Origin: Aquabacterium humicola
GTDB lineage: Bacteria > Pseudomonadota > Gammaproteobacteria > Burkholderiales > Burkholderiaceae_C
DNA length: 64,000 nucleotides
NCBI RefSeq assembly: GCF_030167915.1
Contig: NZ_JARGNB010000005.1
Coordinates: forward strand, 248,001 to 312,000
Reading direction: 5' to 3'
A program made the position numbers and the translations under genes. Every line of letters starts with the position of its first letter. Position 1 is the stretch's first letter. A model generated the notes under the pieces. It saw only the letters and a program-made list of their open reading frames with translations. It searched no databases and had not been told where the DNA came from. Below, one piece after another: positions 41,416 through 49,478 of this stretch.

Positions 41416-41492
41416 TGGACCCCCTTCGTGCGCCGCCGGGCCTGTCTCGTGGCAGGCCCCTTCTTGATCTCAGCGGCTTCAGCGGCTCAAGC

Positions 41493-43466
41493 TTAGTGAC
41501 GCAGCGGCGCCACGCCAACCTGCGGCATGTTGGCCAGGCCGATGTCGCGTGCATGCTCCTCGAAGGCCTTGTTCTTCCAGAAGAAGGCGCCGGGCATCGT
41601 CGTCGGGATCACCAGCACGTAGAAGAGCGCGCGGCTGACGAGGCTGGTGAAGACCGTGACCACGCCGACCAGCGCCCAGCCGGCCAGCGTGTAGGCGCTG
41701 GCGCCTTCGGCGGCCAGCACGGTCAGCAGCGTGGCGGCCAGCAGCAGGTTCACGCCGAGCAGCGCGTTGCGCAGGTGGTAGGTCTTGCCGAAGGTCGTCG
41801 ACTGGATGTAGTACGCGGCGCCCCCTTCGTGCTCGGCCGTGCCCATCGCCTTGGCATGCGCGACATGGCCGATCGATTCGATGGCCAGGCCCAGGGTCAG
41901 CAGGCTGCCGAAGACCAGCGCGGCGATGTCGCGCGGCTGGTCCAGCGCGGCCAGCGTCGACAGCACCACGGCCCCGGCGAGCAGCGAACCCAGCGACAGC
42001 ACGCTGCCGCCGAAGGCGGTGGCGGTCTGCCAGTGGTTCCAGAACGGCCGCGCCTTGATGCGGTAGCACTTGACCATGTAGTAGAGGCCGCCCGTGGCGC
42101 CGGCCAGCGCCAGCCCGCCCGAGACGGTCGACGCGGCTCGCACGGCGGGCCACTGCGCGGCGGCCGAGACGTCGACCCCGATCACTGCCTGCAGCAGCGC
42201 CTGGAACCAGGCATTGCCCGGCAGGCTGGCCAGCGTGTGCAGCCCGAGGCCGCCGACGAAGACCGCGATCCCCAGGCCTTCGCGCGAGACCGGCGAATGA
42301 CGCAGGTTGTTGAAGCCGCGGTAGAAGCGCTTGGGCTTGCCCAGGTGCATCGTCGACATGAAGAGGCCGAAGGCGACCAGCAGGAACTCGACGATCACCA
42401 GCGGCGCGTACAGCGCCGACTGCGCGAAGGCCGAGAAGCCCGGCACGCCCGCGAGCGCACCGACGAACTGCAGCGCGAAGGCCCCGGCGGCGGCCTGCGC
42501 CGCCAGCGTGAACAGCACCAGCGGATTCTCGCGCGAGGACAGCCGCGTGAAGTTCCAGTGCGGTTCCTGGCCGCGCTTCTGGTCGATCGCGGTGCGGTAG
42601 CGGCCGTCTTCGTCGCGGTGGTACTTCACCGGCATCGAGTCGGTGCGCTTCATCACGTCCGGCAGCTGCTTGATCTGCTGGAAGCGGATGTTCGGGTGCG
42701 TGATCTCCGGCGACGGGAAGCCGGGGATCTCGACCTTGGCCTGCTCGCGGTTCTCCGGGATGTTCTCGATGACGCCGAAGTCCAGCGCATTGCCGACGCA
42801 GGCCGAGACGCAGGCCGGCTTCAGGCCGACTTCGAGGCGGTCCACGCACATGTTGCACTTCGAGACCTGGCCCTTCACCGGGTCGAGCTGCGGCGCGTTG
42901 TACGGGCACACCCAGGTGCAGTAGCCGCAGCCGAAGCAGGTCTCGGGGTCCTGCAGCACTGCGCCGTACTCGGTGTGCTTGGTGTAGGCCTTGGTCGGGC
43001 AGCCGCGCAGGCACACCGGGTCATCGCAATGGTTGCAGGCCATCGAGATGTTCATGCGCTTGTAGTCGGGGAAGCTGCCGCCTTCCACGTAGCCCACCGA
43101 GCGGAACGCCAGGTGCGGCGGGTTCTCGTTCTTCTCGCTGCAGGCCGCTTCGCAGGCATGGCAGCCGATGCAGTTGTCGGCGGTGAAGAAGAAGCCGTGC
43201 TGCTTGTTGCGGTTCGGGTTGGTGCCGACGGCCGGGTTCTCGTTGATGAACATCGAGCGGCCTACCGGGAACAGGCCCTCGGTGTGCTCGATCAGGTCGA
43301 TCTTCTGGCCGTAGCGGTTGGTCGGCTGGTGCGTCTTGTCGCGCAGCTTCGCGTAGGCCTGCTCCTCGGTGCGGATCTCCCAGATCTTTCGGGGCGCGGG
43401 CGGCGGCGCGACGGCGGCTTGCGCATTCGCGAGCAACCGGTCCAGGTCCATCGTCGTCGGCTTCAT
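41493..43466 (-). CDS. Fused 4Fe-4S ferredoxin / DmsC-type quinol-oxidising anchor
   Basis: A 657-residue fusion of a four-cluster iron-sulfur subunit and a DmsC/NrfD-type membrane anchor. Cysteine motifs appear in order: CIGCHACEAACSEKN, CNHCDDPVCLRGCP, CFGCGYCTWVCPYN and CNMCVDRLEVGLKPACVSAC. The C-terminal ~320 residues contain about eight hydrophobic helices from VLFTLAAQAAAGAFALQFVG to LLTVLAAEGASAYTLAGWAL. In DMSO reductase these are separate DmsB and DmsC chains. It directly follows the molybdopterin nitrate reductase (16 bases), so it probably carries electrons from quinol to it. The anchor replaces the usual flavoprotein/NADH or ferredoxin donor of assimilatory enzymes, which is the unusual point. 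Confidence 0.88.
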   Translation of the reverse strand: MKPTTMDLDRLLANAQAAVAPPPAPRKIWEIRTEEQAYAKLRDKTHQPTNRYGQKIDLIEHTEGLFPVGRSMFINENPAVGTNPNRNKQHGFFFTADNCIGCHACEAACSEKNENPPHLAFRSVGYVEGGSFPDYKRMNISMACNHCDDPVCLRGCPTKAYTKHTEYGAVLQDPETCFGCGYCTWVCPYNAPQLDPVKGQVSKCNMCVDRLEVGLKPACVSACVGNALDFGVIENIPENREQAKVEIPGFPSPEITHPNIRFQQIKQLPDVMKRTDSMPVKYHRDEDGRYRTAIDQKRGQEPHWNFTRLSSRENPLVLFTLAAQAAAGAFALQFVGALAGVPGFSAFAQSALYAPLVIVEFLLVAFGLFMSTMHLGKPKRFYRGFNNLRHSPVSREGLGIAVFVGGLGLHTLASLPGNAWFQALLQAVIGVDVSAAAQWPAVRAASTVSGGLALAGATGGLYYMVKCYRIKARPFWNHWQTATAFGGSVLSLGSLLAGAVVLSTLAALDQPRDIAALVFGSLLTLGLAIESIGHVAHAKAMGTAEHEGGAAYYIQSTTFGKTYHLRNALLGVNLLLAATLLTVLAAEGASAYTLAGWALVGVVTVFTSLVSRALFYVLVIPTTMPGAFFWKNKAFEEHARDIGLANMPQVGVAPLRH

Positions 43467-43482
43467 CGGCTGGGGCTCCTCA

Positions 43483-45732
43483 TCAGAACGCGCGGCGCTC
43501 GGCGTTCAGCCGTGCGGCCAGCGCCTGGTCGATCTTCTCGATGCGCACTGCGTTCTGCTTGAACGCCGGCTGGCGCGAATGCGGATCGAGCAGGCCCAGC
43601 GTCAGGCGGTTGACGCAGTCGTGGAAATGGAAGGGGATGAACACCATGTCGCGGCCGACACGGTGCGTGAGCTGCGCCATCACCACCGCATCGCCGCGGC
43701 GGCTGACGAGCCGCACGTAGCTCTGGTGCTCGATGCCGAGCTCGCGCGCGGCATCGGGGTTCAGCTCCATGTAGGGCGTCGGGCTGAACTTGTTGAGGTT
43801 GCCGATCTTGCCGGTGCGGGTGCGGGTGTGGAAATGCTCGACGACGCGTCCCGAGTTGAGCCAGAACGGGTATTCGTCGTCCGGGCACTCGTTGTTGTTG
43901 ACGAAGCGCACCGGGATCAGGTTCGCGCGGCCATCGGGGGTCTGGAACACGCCGTCGGTGTACAGGCGCGAGTGGCCCAGGAAGTCCATGCGCTGCTTCA
44001 TGTCGACCTCGTGCGCCGGCCCGAAGCGGGCTTCGTCGGCCGCGGCCTGCTCGGCGCTGTACGGCCACTGGATGCCGCGCGCGGCCTCGATGCGGTCGTA
44101 GCTCATGCCCGAGATGTCCAGCGTGCGGCCGGCGCCGACCGACAGCTGCTTCATCTCCTCGAAGGCACCTTCGGGCGTCGGCGGGAAGTGGATCGCATTG
44201 CGGTCCTGGAAGCGCTCGGCCATGCGGTTGAAGATCCAGAAGTCGGGCTTCGAATCGGCGAAGGCCGGCAGCACGTTGCGCGTCAGGTTGACGCGGCGCT
44301 CGGTATTGGTATGGCAGCCTTCCTTCTCGGCCCACACCGCGGCCGGCAGGTAGACATGGGAATACTGGTTCGTCTCGACGTCCTCGTAGACGTCCTGCAC
44401 CACCAGGAACTCGAGGTTCTCCATGGCCTTGCGGATGCGCGGCTGGTTGGGCATCGAGGTCATCGGGTTCGTCGCGATCAACCACAGGCCCTTGATCTCG
44501 CCGGCCTCGATGGCCGGGAAGATGTCGGTCTGCGTCAGCCCGCGCTTCGGGGGGAAGAAGCTCTCGTCGATGTTCCAGAAGTCGGCGACCGCCTTGCGGT
44601 CCTTCTCCTTCTCGAGCGCGCGGTAGCCCGGCAGGCCCGAGCACGACGACCATTCGCGCGTGCCCATCGCGTTGCACTGGCCGGTGATCGACAGGCTGGT
44701 GCCGCCCGGCTTGCCGATGTTGCCGGTGACGAGGTTGAGGTTGTTGATGTTGACCACGCCGTCCGAGCCGTGCGTGGACTGGTTGATGCCCATGGTCCAG
44801 ATGCTCATCGCCGCCGGCGCCTTCGCGTACAGGCGCGCGACCTGGCGGATGCGGTCCTCGTCGATGCCGCAGACATGCTGCGCGGTCTTCGGGTCGTAGT
44901 GCTCCAGCACCAGCGTGCGCAGCTCGTCGAGGCCCTTGGTGTGCTTCGCGAGGTACTCCGTGTCCTCGAGGCCTTCCTTGAAGATCACGTGCAGCATCGC
45001 GTTGATCAGCACCGTGTCGGTGCCGGGCGTGATCGGCAGATGGATGTCGGCGAACTGCGCCAGCATCGTCACCCGCGGATCGACGACGATCAGCGGGAAC
45101 TTGCGCTTCTCCAGCGCTTCCTTCAGGCGCCAGTAGATGATCGGGTGCTGCTCCGGCAGGTTCGAGCCGAAGGCCATCAGGCAGTGCGTGTGCTCGAAGT
45201 CGCCGTAGCAGCCGGGCGGGCCGTCGGCGCCGAACGAACGCTTGTAGCCCGACACCGCCGAGGCCATGCACAGCGTGGTATTGCCGTCGTAGTTGTTGGT
45301 GCCGATCTGGCCGCGCACCAGCTTGCCGAGCGTGTAGAACTCCTCCGTCAGCAGCTGGCCGGTCGAGACGATCGCGAACGCATCGCGGCCGTACTTCGCC
45401 TGGATCTCCTTGATCTTCGCGGCGGTCTTGTCGAGCGCGGCATCCCAGTTCGCCGGCTGGAAGGGCAGGTGCGCCTTGTCGCGCATCAGCGGCATGCGGC
45501 CACGGCCGGGCGACTCGAAGAGCTCATGCTCCAGCAGGCCCTTGATGCACAGCTTGCCGCGGTTGACGTCGGCGCCGGCATGGCCGCGGCTGGTGACGAT
45601 GCGGCCCTTGTCGTTCAGGCCGATCTCGATCGCGCAGCCGGTGGAGCAGTAGTTGCAGGTCGTGTACTTCCATTCGGCCACGTCCTTGACCGGAATGGTG
45701 ATCGGTTTGCGGTGCTTGCGGCCGAAGAGCAT
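43483..45732 (-). CDS. Molybdopterin nitrate reductase catalytic subunit (Nas/Nap-like)
   Basis: A 749-residue molybdenum enzyme predicted to reduce nitrate to nitrite. The 4Fe-4S motif is CNYCSTGCAIEIGL with the later Cys in GKLCIKG; the molybdopterin region includes NNYDGNTTLCMASAVSGYKR, in which Cys is the probable Mo ligand, and MGINQSTHGSDGVVNINNLN. There is no twin-arginine signal (it starts MLFGRKHRKPITIPVKDVAE), so it acts in the cytoplasm. The C-terminal BFD-type 2Fe-2S domain of many NasA/NasC enzymes is absent. The gene sits 35 bases after nirD and before the quinol-module gene. Formate dehydrogenase-like relatives are the main alternative, but the nir context argues for nitrate. 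Confidence 0.88.
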   Translation of the reverse strand: MLFGRKHRKPITIPVKDVAEWKYTTCNYCSTGCAIEIGLNDKGRIVTSRGHAGADVNRGKLCIKGLLEHELFESPGRGRMPLMRDKAHLPFQPANWDAALDKTAAKIKEIQAKYGRDAFAIVSTGQLLTEEFYTLGKLVRGQIGTNNYDGNTTLCMASAVSGYKRSFGADGPPGCYGDFEHTHCLMAFGSNLPEQHPIIYWRLKEALEKRKFPLIVVDPRVTMLAQFADIHLPITPGTDTVLINAMLHVIFKEGLEDTEYLAKHTKGLDELRTLVLEHYDPKTAQHVCGIDEDRIRQVARLYAKAPAAMSIWTMGINQSTHGSDGVVNINNLNLVTGNIGKPGGTSLSITGQCNAMGTREWSSCSGLPGYRALEKEKDRKAVADFWNIDESFFPPKRGLTQTDIFPAIEAGEIKGLWLIATNPMTSMPNQPRIRKAMENLEFLVVQDVYEDVETNQYSHVYLPAAVWAEKEGCHTNTERRVNLTRNVLPAFADSKPDFWIFNRMAERFQDRNAIHFPPTPEGAFEEMKQLSVGAGRTLDISGMSYDRIEAARGIQWPYSAEQAAADEARFGPAHEVDMKQRMDFLGHSRLYTDGVFQTPDGRANLIPVRFVNNNECPDDEYPFWLNSGRVVEHFHTRTRTGKIGNLNKFSPTPYMELNPDAARELGIEHQSYVRLVSRRGDAVVMAQLTHRVGRDMVFIPFHFHDCVNRLTLGLLDPHSRQPAFKQNAVRIEKIDQALAARLNAERRAF

Positions 45733-45767
45733 GGCGGTGCGGGTTCGGTTCGGGCGAGGGCGGGTCG

Positions 45768-46130
45768 TCAGGCAACGACCGCGACGAAGGGCTCCAGCGC
45801 GCGGCTGTTGAGCTCTTCGAGGTCGAGGTGCACGACGCCCTGTTCGTCGACCTTCACGGCGAAGGGCGTGGTGCAGCCGACGTCGGGCGCCTTCGCGCAG
45901 CCGTCGGCCAGGCCGATGGTCCAGTTGTGCAGCGGGCAGGCGACGCTGTCGCCCATCACGATGCCCTGGCTCAGCGGGCCGCCCTTGTGCGGGCAGCGGT
46001 CGAGCAGCGCGAAGACGTGGTCCTCGGCATTGCGGAAGATCGCGACGGCGCAGGCGTTCTCACGCGCGACGCGGCGCGCACCGAGCACCGGGATGTCGTC
46101 GATGCGGCAGATGGATTTCCACTGATTCAT
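45768..46130 (-). CDS. nirD: Nitrite reductase small subunit, Rieske type
   Basis: A 120-residue NirD that supports NirB in NAD(P)H-dependent reduction of nitrite to ammonium. The Rieske ligands are present: CPHKGGPLS and ACPLHNWTIGL, so this version can hold a 2Fe-2S cluster, unlike enterobacterial NirD, which lacks the ligands. The start overlaps the stop of the twin P-box protein gene (ATGA). It lies between that gene and the nitrate reductase in the operon. Confidence 0.95.
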   Translation of the reverse strand: MNQWKSICRIDDIPVLGARRVARENACAVAIFRNAEDHVFALLDRCPHKGGPLSQGIVMGDSVACPLHNWTIGLADGCAKAPDVGCTTPFAVKVDEQGVVHLDLEELNSRALEPFVAVVA

Positions 46131-46924
46131 GATGCGTAGTGCCCTTGCTTGGAGAACAGGCCGGTGACGCCATCCATCACCTGCAGGATGCGTTCGCTGG
46201 TGGTGAAGACATTGGCCATCAGCCGCGTGTCCGACTGGCCCGGCCGCAGGTTGCGCAGCGCGGTGTCGAAGAAGACGAACTGCTGGTCGGCCTGCACCAG
46301 CTGTTCGCGGATCGGCGCGGTGGCTTCGGCGGCCGACGCGAGCAGCCGGTGTGCATCGACGAACTCGTTGCGCGCCTTCGCGAGCTCCTTCGTCGACTCG
46401 GCGGCGTCGACACCCCAGCTGGCGCCGAGGTAGAAGGCCGCCATGCGCTGGCTCAGCATGCGTTGGCGCCCGGCGATGTTGACGAGTCGCCCCAGCGGCT
46501 TGCCCGAGTGCTGCTCGAGCAGCGCGGTGCCCTGGTGCGCGAGCTTCAGCACGCCGCCGGCGGCGCCGAAGACTTCGGGCGCCCGTTCACGCGCCGGCTT
46601 GGCGCCGACCAGCGCCGTCTTGTAGCCGCCCCACGCGGCTTCGAGCTCGGCATAGCAGCGCTTGATCTCGGCCGTCGGCGCAAACGCCTTCAGCTCGACC
46701 AGCTGGCGGTCGAACAGCGCCATCGACGTGGCGAGCACCTCGCCCGCGAGGTCCGTCACCACGCCCTGGCCGAGCGACGCATAGGCCTTGGCCATGCGCT
46801 GGCTCAGCATGCGCTGGCGGCCGGCCTTGTTGATCGCGTCGTTCAGGTCGAGAACCTGCGCGCGTGCGATCAGCGGCAGCGTCAGCGCGCTGCCGGCGAG
46901 GAGGAGCGCATCGCGTCGATTCAT
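46127..46924 (-). CDS. Exported twin P-box (PilJ-type) protein, putative nitrate sensor
   Basis: A 265-residue protein with a Tat-like signal (MNRRDALLLAGSALTLPLIA, cleavage near ARA-QV) and two repeats of a helical PilJ/type IV pili methyl-accepting N-terminal domain. Each repeat holds a P-box: AINKAGRQRMLSQRMAKAY at residues 30-48 and IAGRQRMLSQRMAAFYLG near 150. The first closely resembles the nitrate-binding P-box of NarX/NarQ as I remember it. There is no transmembrane helix after the signal and no kinase domain. It lies between nirB (8 bases) and nirD (overlap). A periplasmic nitrate-binding or signalling role is inferred; no function is established. Confidence 0.85.
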   Translation of the reverse strand: MNRRDALLLAGSALTLPLIARAQVLDLNDAINKAGRQRMLSQRMAKAYASLGQGVVTDLAGEVLATSMALFDRQLVELKAFAPTAEIKRCYAELEAAWGGYKTALVGAKPARERAPEVFGAAGGVLKLAHQGTALLEQHSGKPLGRLVNIAGRQRMLSQRMAAFYLGASWGVDAAESTKELAKARNEFVDAHRLLASAAEATAPIREQLVQADQQFVFFDTALRNLRPGQSDTRLMANVFTTSERILQVMDGVTGLFSKQGHYAS

Positions 46925-46932
46925 GTGCGGCC

Positions 46933-49386
46933 TCAGACGCTGCCGACCGGCTCGAACTGGCGCACGTCGACCTTGGCCTTGTCGAACTCGAACCACGGAT
47001 CGGGCTCGCCCTCGAGCGAGAACTTCAGCCGCTCCCACAGCGCCTTGCGGTTCGCCGCGTCGTCGAGGATGCGGGCCTTCACGGTGTCGAGGCCGACGCG
47101 GCTGATCCAGTGGCAGGTGCGCTCGAGGTACCAGCCTTCCTCGCGGTACAGCTGCAGGAAGGCGCCCGAGTACTCCAGCACTTCTTCCGCGGTCTTCACC
47201 TTGACGAAGAACTCGGCCACCTCGGTCTTGATGCCGCCGTTGCCGGCGACGTAGATCTCCCAGCCCGAGTCGACGCCGATCACGCCGACGTCCTTGATGC
47301 CGGCCTCCGCGCAGTTGCGCGGGCAGCCGGACACCGCCAGCTTGACCTTGTGCGGCGCGTACATGCGCCACAGCGCCCGCTCCAGGTCCTTGCCCATCTG
47401 GGTGGAATCCTGCGTGCCGAAGCGGCACCACTCGCTGCCGACGCAGGTCTTCACCGTGCGCAGCGCCTTCGCATAGGCATGGCCCGAGGGCATGCCGATG
47501 TCCTTCCAGACGTTGACCAGGTCTTCCTTCTTCACGCCCAGCAGGTCGATGCGCTGGCCGCCGGTGACCTTGACGGTGGGGATCTTGTACTTGTCGACGA
47601 CGTCGGCGATGCGGCGCAGCTCGTCGGCGGTGGTCTCGCCGCCCCACATGCGCGGGATCACGCTGTAGGTGCCGTCCTTCTGGATGTTGGCGTGCGAGCG
47701 TTCGTTGATGAAGCGCGATTGCGGATCGTCCTGAGCCTCCTTCGGCCAGGTGCTGATCAGGTAGTAGTTGATCGCCGGCCGGCACGAGGAGCAGCCGTTC
47801 GGCGTGCGCCAGCCCAGCGTCCTGAAGACCGCCTGCGTCGTCAGCAGCTTCGAGCCGTCAGGCAGCGGCTTGCGGATCGCCTCGCGCGCTTCGGCATGGC
47901 TGACCTCGGTGCAGCCGCACATCGGCTTCTTCTTCGGCGCGGCCGAGTAGTCGCCGCCGGCGGTGAACATCAGCAGCTGCTCGACCAGGCCGGTGCACGA
48001 GCCGCAGGACGCGCTGGCCTTGGTCTGCTTGCGCACCTCGTCGAGCGTGAACAGGCCCTTGTCCTTGATGGCCTTGCAGATCGTGCCCTTGTTGACGCCG
48101 TTGCAGCCGCAGACCTCGTCGGAGTCGGCCATCGCCGCGGCCTTGTTGTGGCCCTCGTGGCCGACATCGCCGATGTTCGATTCGCCGAACAGCAGCTTGT
48201 CGCGGATGTCGCCGATCTTGCGGCCTTCGCGTAGCAGCTTGAAGTACCAGCTGCCGTCGACGGTGTCGCCGTACAGGCAGGCGCCGACCAGCTTGTCGTC
48301 CTTGATCACCAGCTTCTTGTAGACACCGCCCTTGGGATCGCTCATCACGATCTCCTCGGTGTTGTCGCCGCCCATGAAGTCGCCGGCGGAGAACAGGTCG
48401 ATGCCGGTGACCTTGAGCTTGGTCGAGGTCTGGCTGCCGGTGTAGCGGCCGATGCCGAACTCGGCCAGGTGCGTCGCGCAGACCTTGCCCTGCTCGAACA
48501 GCGGCGCCACCAGGCCGTAGGCGATGCCGCGGTGTGCCGCGCATTCGCCGACCGCGTAGATGCGCGGGTCGGTGGTGGTCTGCAGCGTGTCGTTGACGAC
48601 GATGCCGCGGTGGCAGTGCAGGCCCATCGACTCCGCGAGCTCGGTGTTCGGGCGGATGCCGGCGGCCATCACGACGAGGTCGGCCGGAATCTCCTGACCG
48701 TCCTTGAACTGCACCGCCATCACCCGGCCGGACTTGTCGCCGACCAGCGCCTGGGTCTGCGCGCCGATCAGGAACTTCAGCCCGCGCGCCTCGAGCGAAC
48801 GCTGCAGCAGCTGGCCCGAGGTGTTGTCGAGCTGGCGCTCCATCAGCCACGGCATGATGTGCACCACGCTGACCTGCATGCCGCGCAGCATCAGCCCGTT
48901 GGCCGCTTCCAGGCCCAGCAGGCCGCCGCCGATGACCACCGCGTGCTGGTACTTCTGCGCCGCCTCGATCATCGTGTTGGTGTCGGCGATGTCGCGGTAG
49001 GCAATCACGCCGTCGAGGTCCTTGCCCGGCACCGGCAGCATGAAGGGGTTCGAGCCGGTGGCCAGCAGCAGGCGGTCGTACTCGGCGGTCGTGCCGTCCT
49101 CGGCGATCACCAGGCGGCGCGTGCGGTCGACCTTCACGACCTTCTTGCCCAGGTGCAGCGTGATGCCGTTGTCCTCGTACCACGACAGCGGGTTGAGGAT
49201 GATCTCGTCGACCGTCTGTTCGCCGGCGAGTACCGGCGACAGCAGGATGCGGTTGTAGTTCGGATGCGGCTCGGCGCCGAAGACGGTGATGTCGTACAGA
49301 TCGGGCGCGATCTTCAGCAGCTCTTCGATCGTGCGCACGCCGGCCATGCCGTTGCCGACCATCACGAGCTTCATCTTCTTCATCAT
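46933..49386 (-). CDS. nirB: Nitrite reductase large subunit (NADH, siroheme)
   Basis: An 817-residue enzyme that reduces nitrite to ammonium in the cytoplasm. Order: FAD/NAD domain (LVMVGNGMAGVRTIEELLK; VVIGGGLLGLEAANGLMLRG), two BFD-type 2Fe-2S segments (VCGCNGVNKGTICKAI with SCGSCTGLVEQLL; MCGCTEVSHAEAREAI with GCSSCRPAINYYL), then the siroheme/4Fe-4S domain (TCVGSEWCRFG and SGCPRNCAEA). It begins at the MM pair at 49386 with GGAGA ahead; a longer in-frame start is inside the promoter. It is the first gene of the nirB-nirD-nitrate reductase operon, with a sigma-54 promoter match about 30 bases upstream. Confidence 0.96.
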   Translation of the reverse strand: MMKKMKLVMVGNGMAGVRTIEELLKIAPDLYDITVFGAEPHPNYNRILLSPVLAGEQTVDEIILNPLSWYEDNGITLHLGKKVVKVDRTRRLVIAEDGTTAEYDRLLLATGSNPFMLPVPGKDLDGVIAYRDIADTNTMIEAAQKYQHAVVIGGGLLGLEAANGLMLRGMQVSVVHIMPWLMERQLDNTSGQLLQRSLEARGLKFLIGAQTQALVGDKSGRVMAVQFKDGQEIPADLVVMAAGIRPNTELAESMGLHCHRGIVVNDTLQTTTDPRIYAVGECAAHRGIAYGLVAPLFEQGKVCATHLAEFGIGRYTGSQTSTKLKVTGIDLFSAGDFMGGDNTEEIVMSDPKGGVYKKLVIKDDKLVGACLYGDTVDGSWYFKLLREGRKIGDIRDKLLFGESNIGDVGHEGHNKAAAMADSDEVCGCNGVNKGTICKAIKDKGLFTLDEVRKQTKASASCGSCTGLVEQLLMFTAGGDYSAAPKKKPMCGCTEVSHAEAREAIRKPLPDGSKLLTTQAVFRTLGWRTPNGCSSCRPAINYYLISTWPKEAQDDPQSRFINERSHANIQKDGTYSVIPRMWGGETTADELRRIADVVDKYKIPTVKVTGGQRIDLLGVKKEDLVNVWKDIGMPSGHAYAKALRTVKTCVGSEWCRFGTQDSTQMGKDLERALWRMYAPHKVKLAVSGCPRNCAEAGIKDVGVIGVDSGWEIYVAGNGGIKTEVAEFFVKVKTAEEVLEYSGAFLQLYREEGWYLERTCHWISRVGLDTVKARILDDAANRKALWERLKFSLEGEPDPWFEFDKAKVDVRQFEPVGSV

Positions 49387-49417
49387 CGAATCTCCAGCAG
49401 AGACACAGTCAGGAATT

Positions 49418-49433
49418 AGCAATACGAATGCCA
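49418..49433 (-). promoter_or_regulatory. Sigma-54 promoter match upstream of nirB
   Basis: On the minus strand the sequence reads TGGCATTCGTATTGCT. The GG and GC dinucleotides are 10 bases apart, and only one position of TGGCAC-N5-TTGCW differs. Transcription would begin near 49408, giving a leader of about 22 bases with the GGAGA ribosome site. RpoN/NtrC control of nitrate assimilation is well known in proteobacteria. No clear NtrC site was found in the 92-base divergent gap. Confidence 0.75.
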
Positions 49434-49478
49434 GCAAACGGGCGCAAACGGATCTGCGATGGGCAGAATGCGCGCCCC

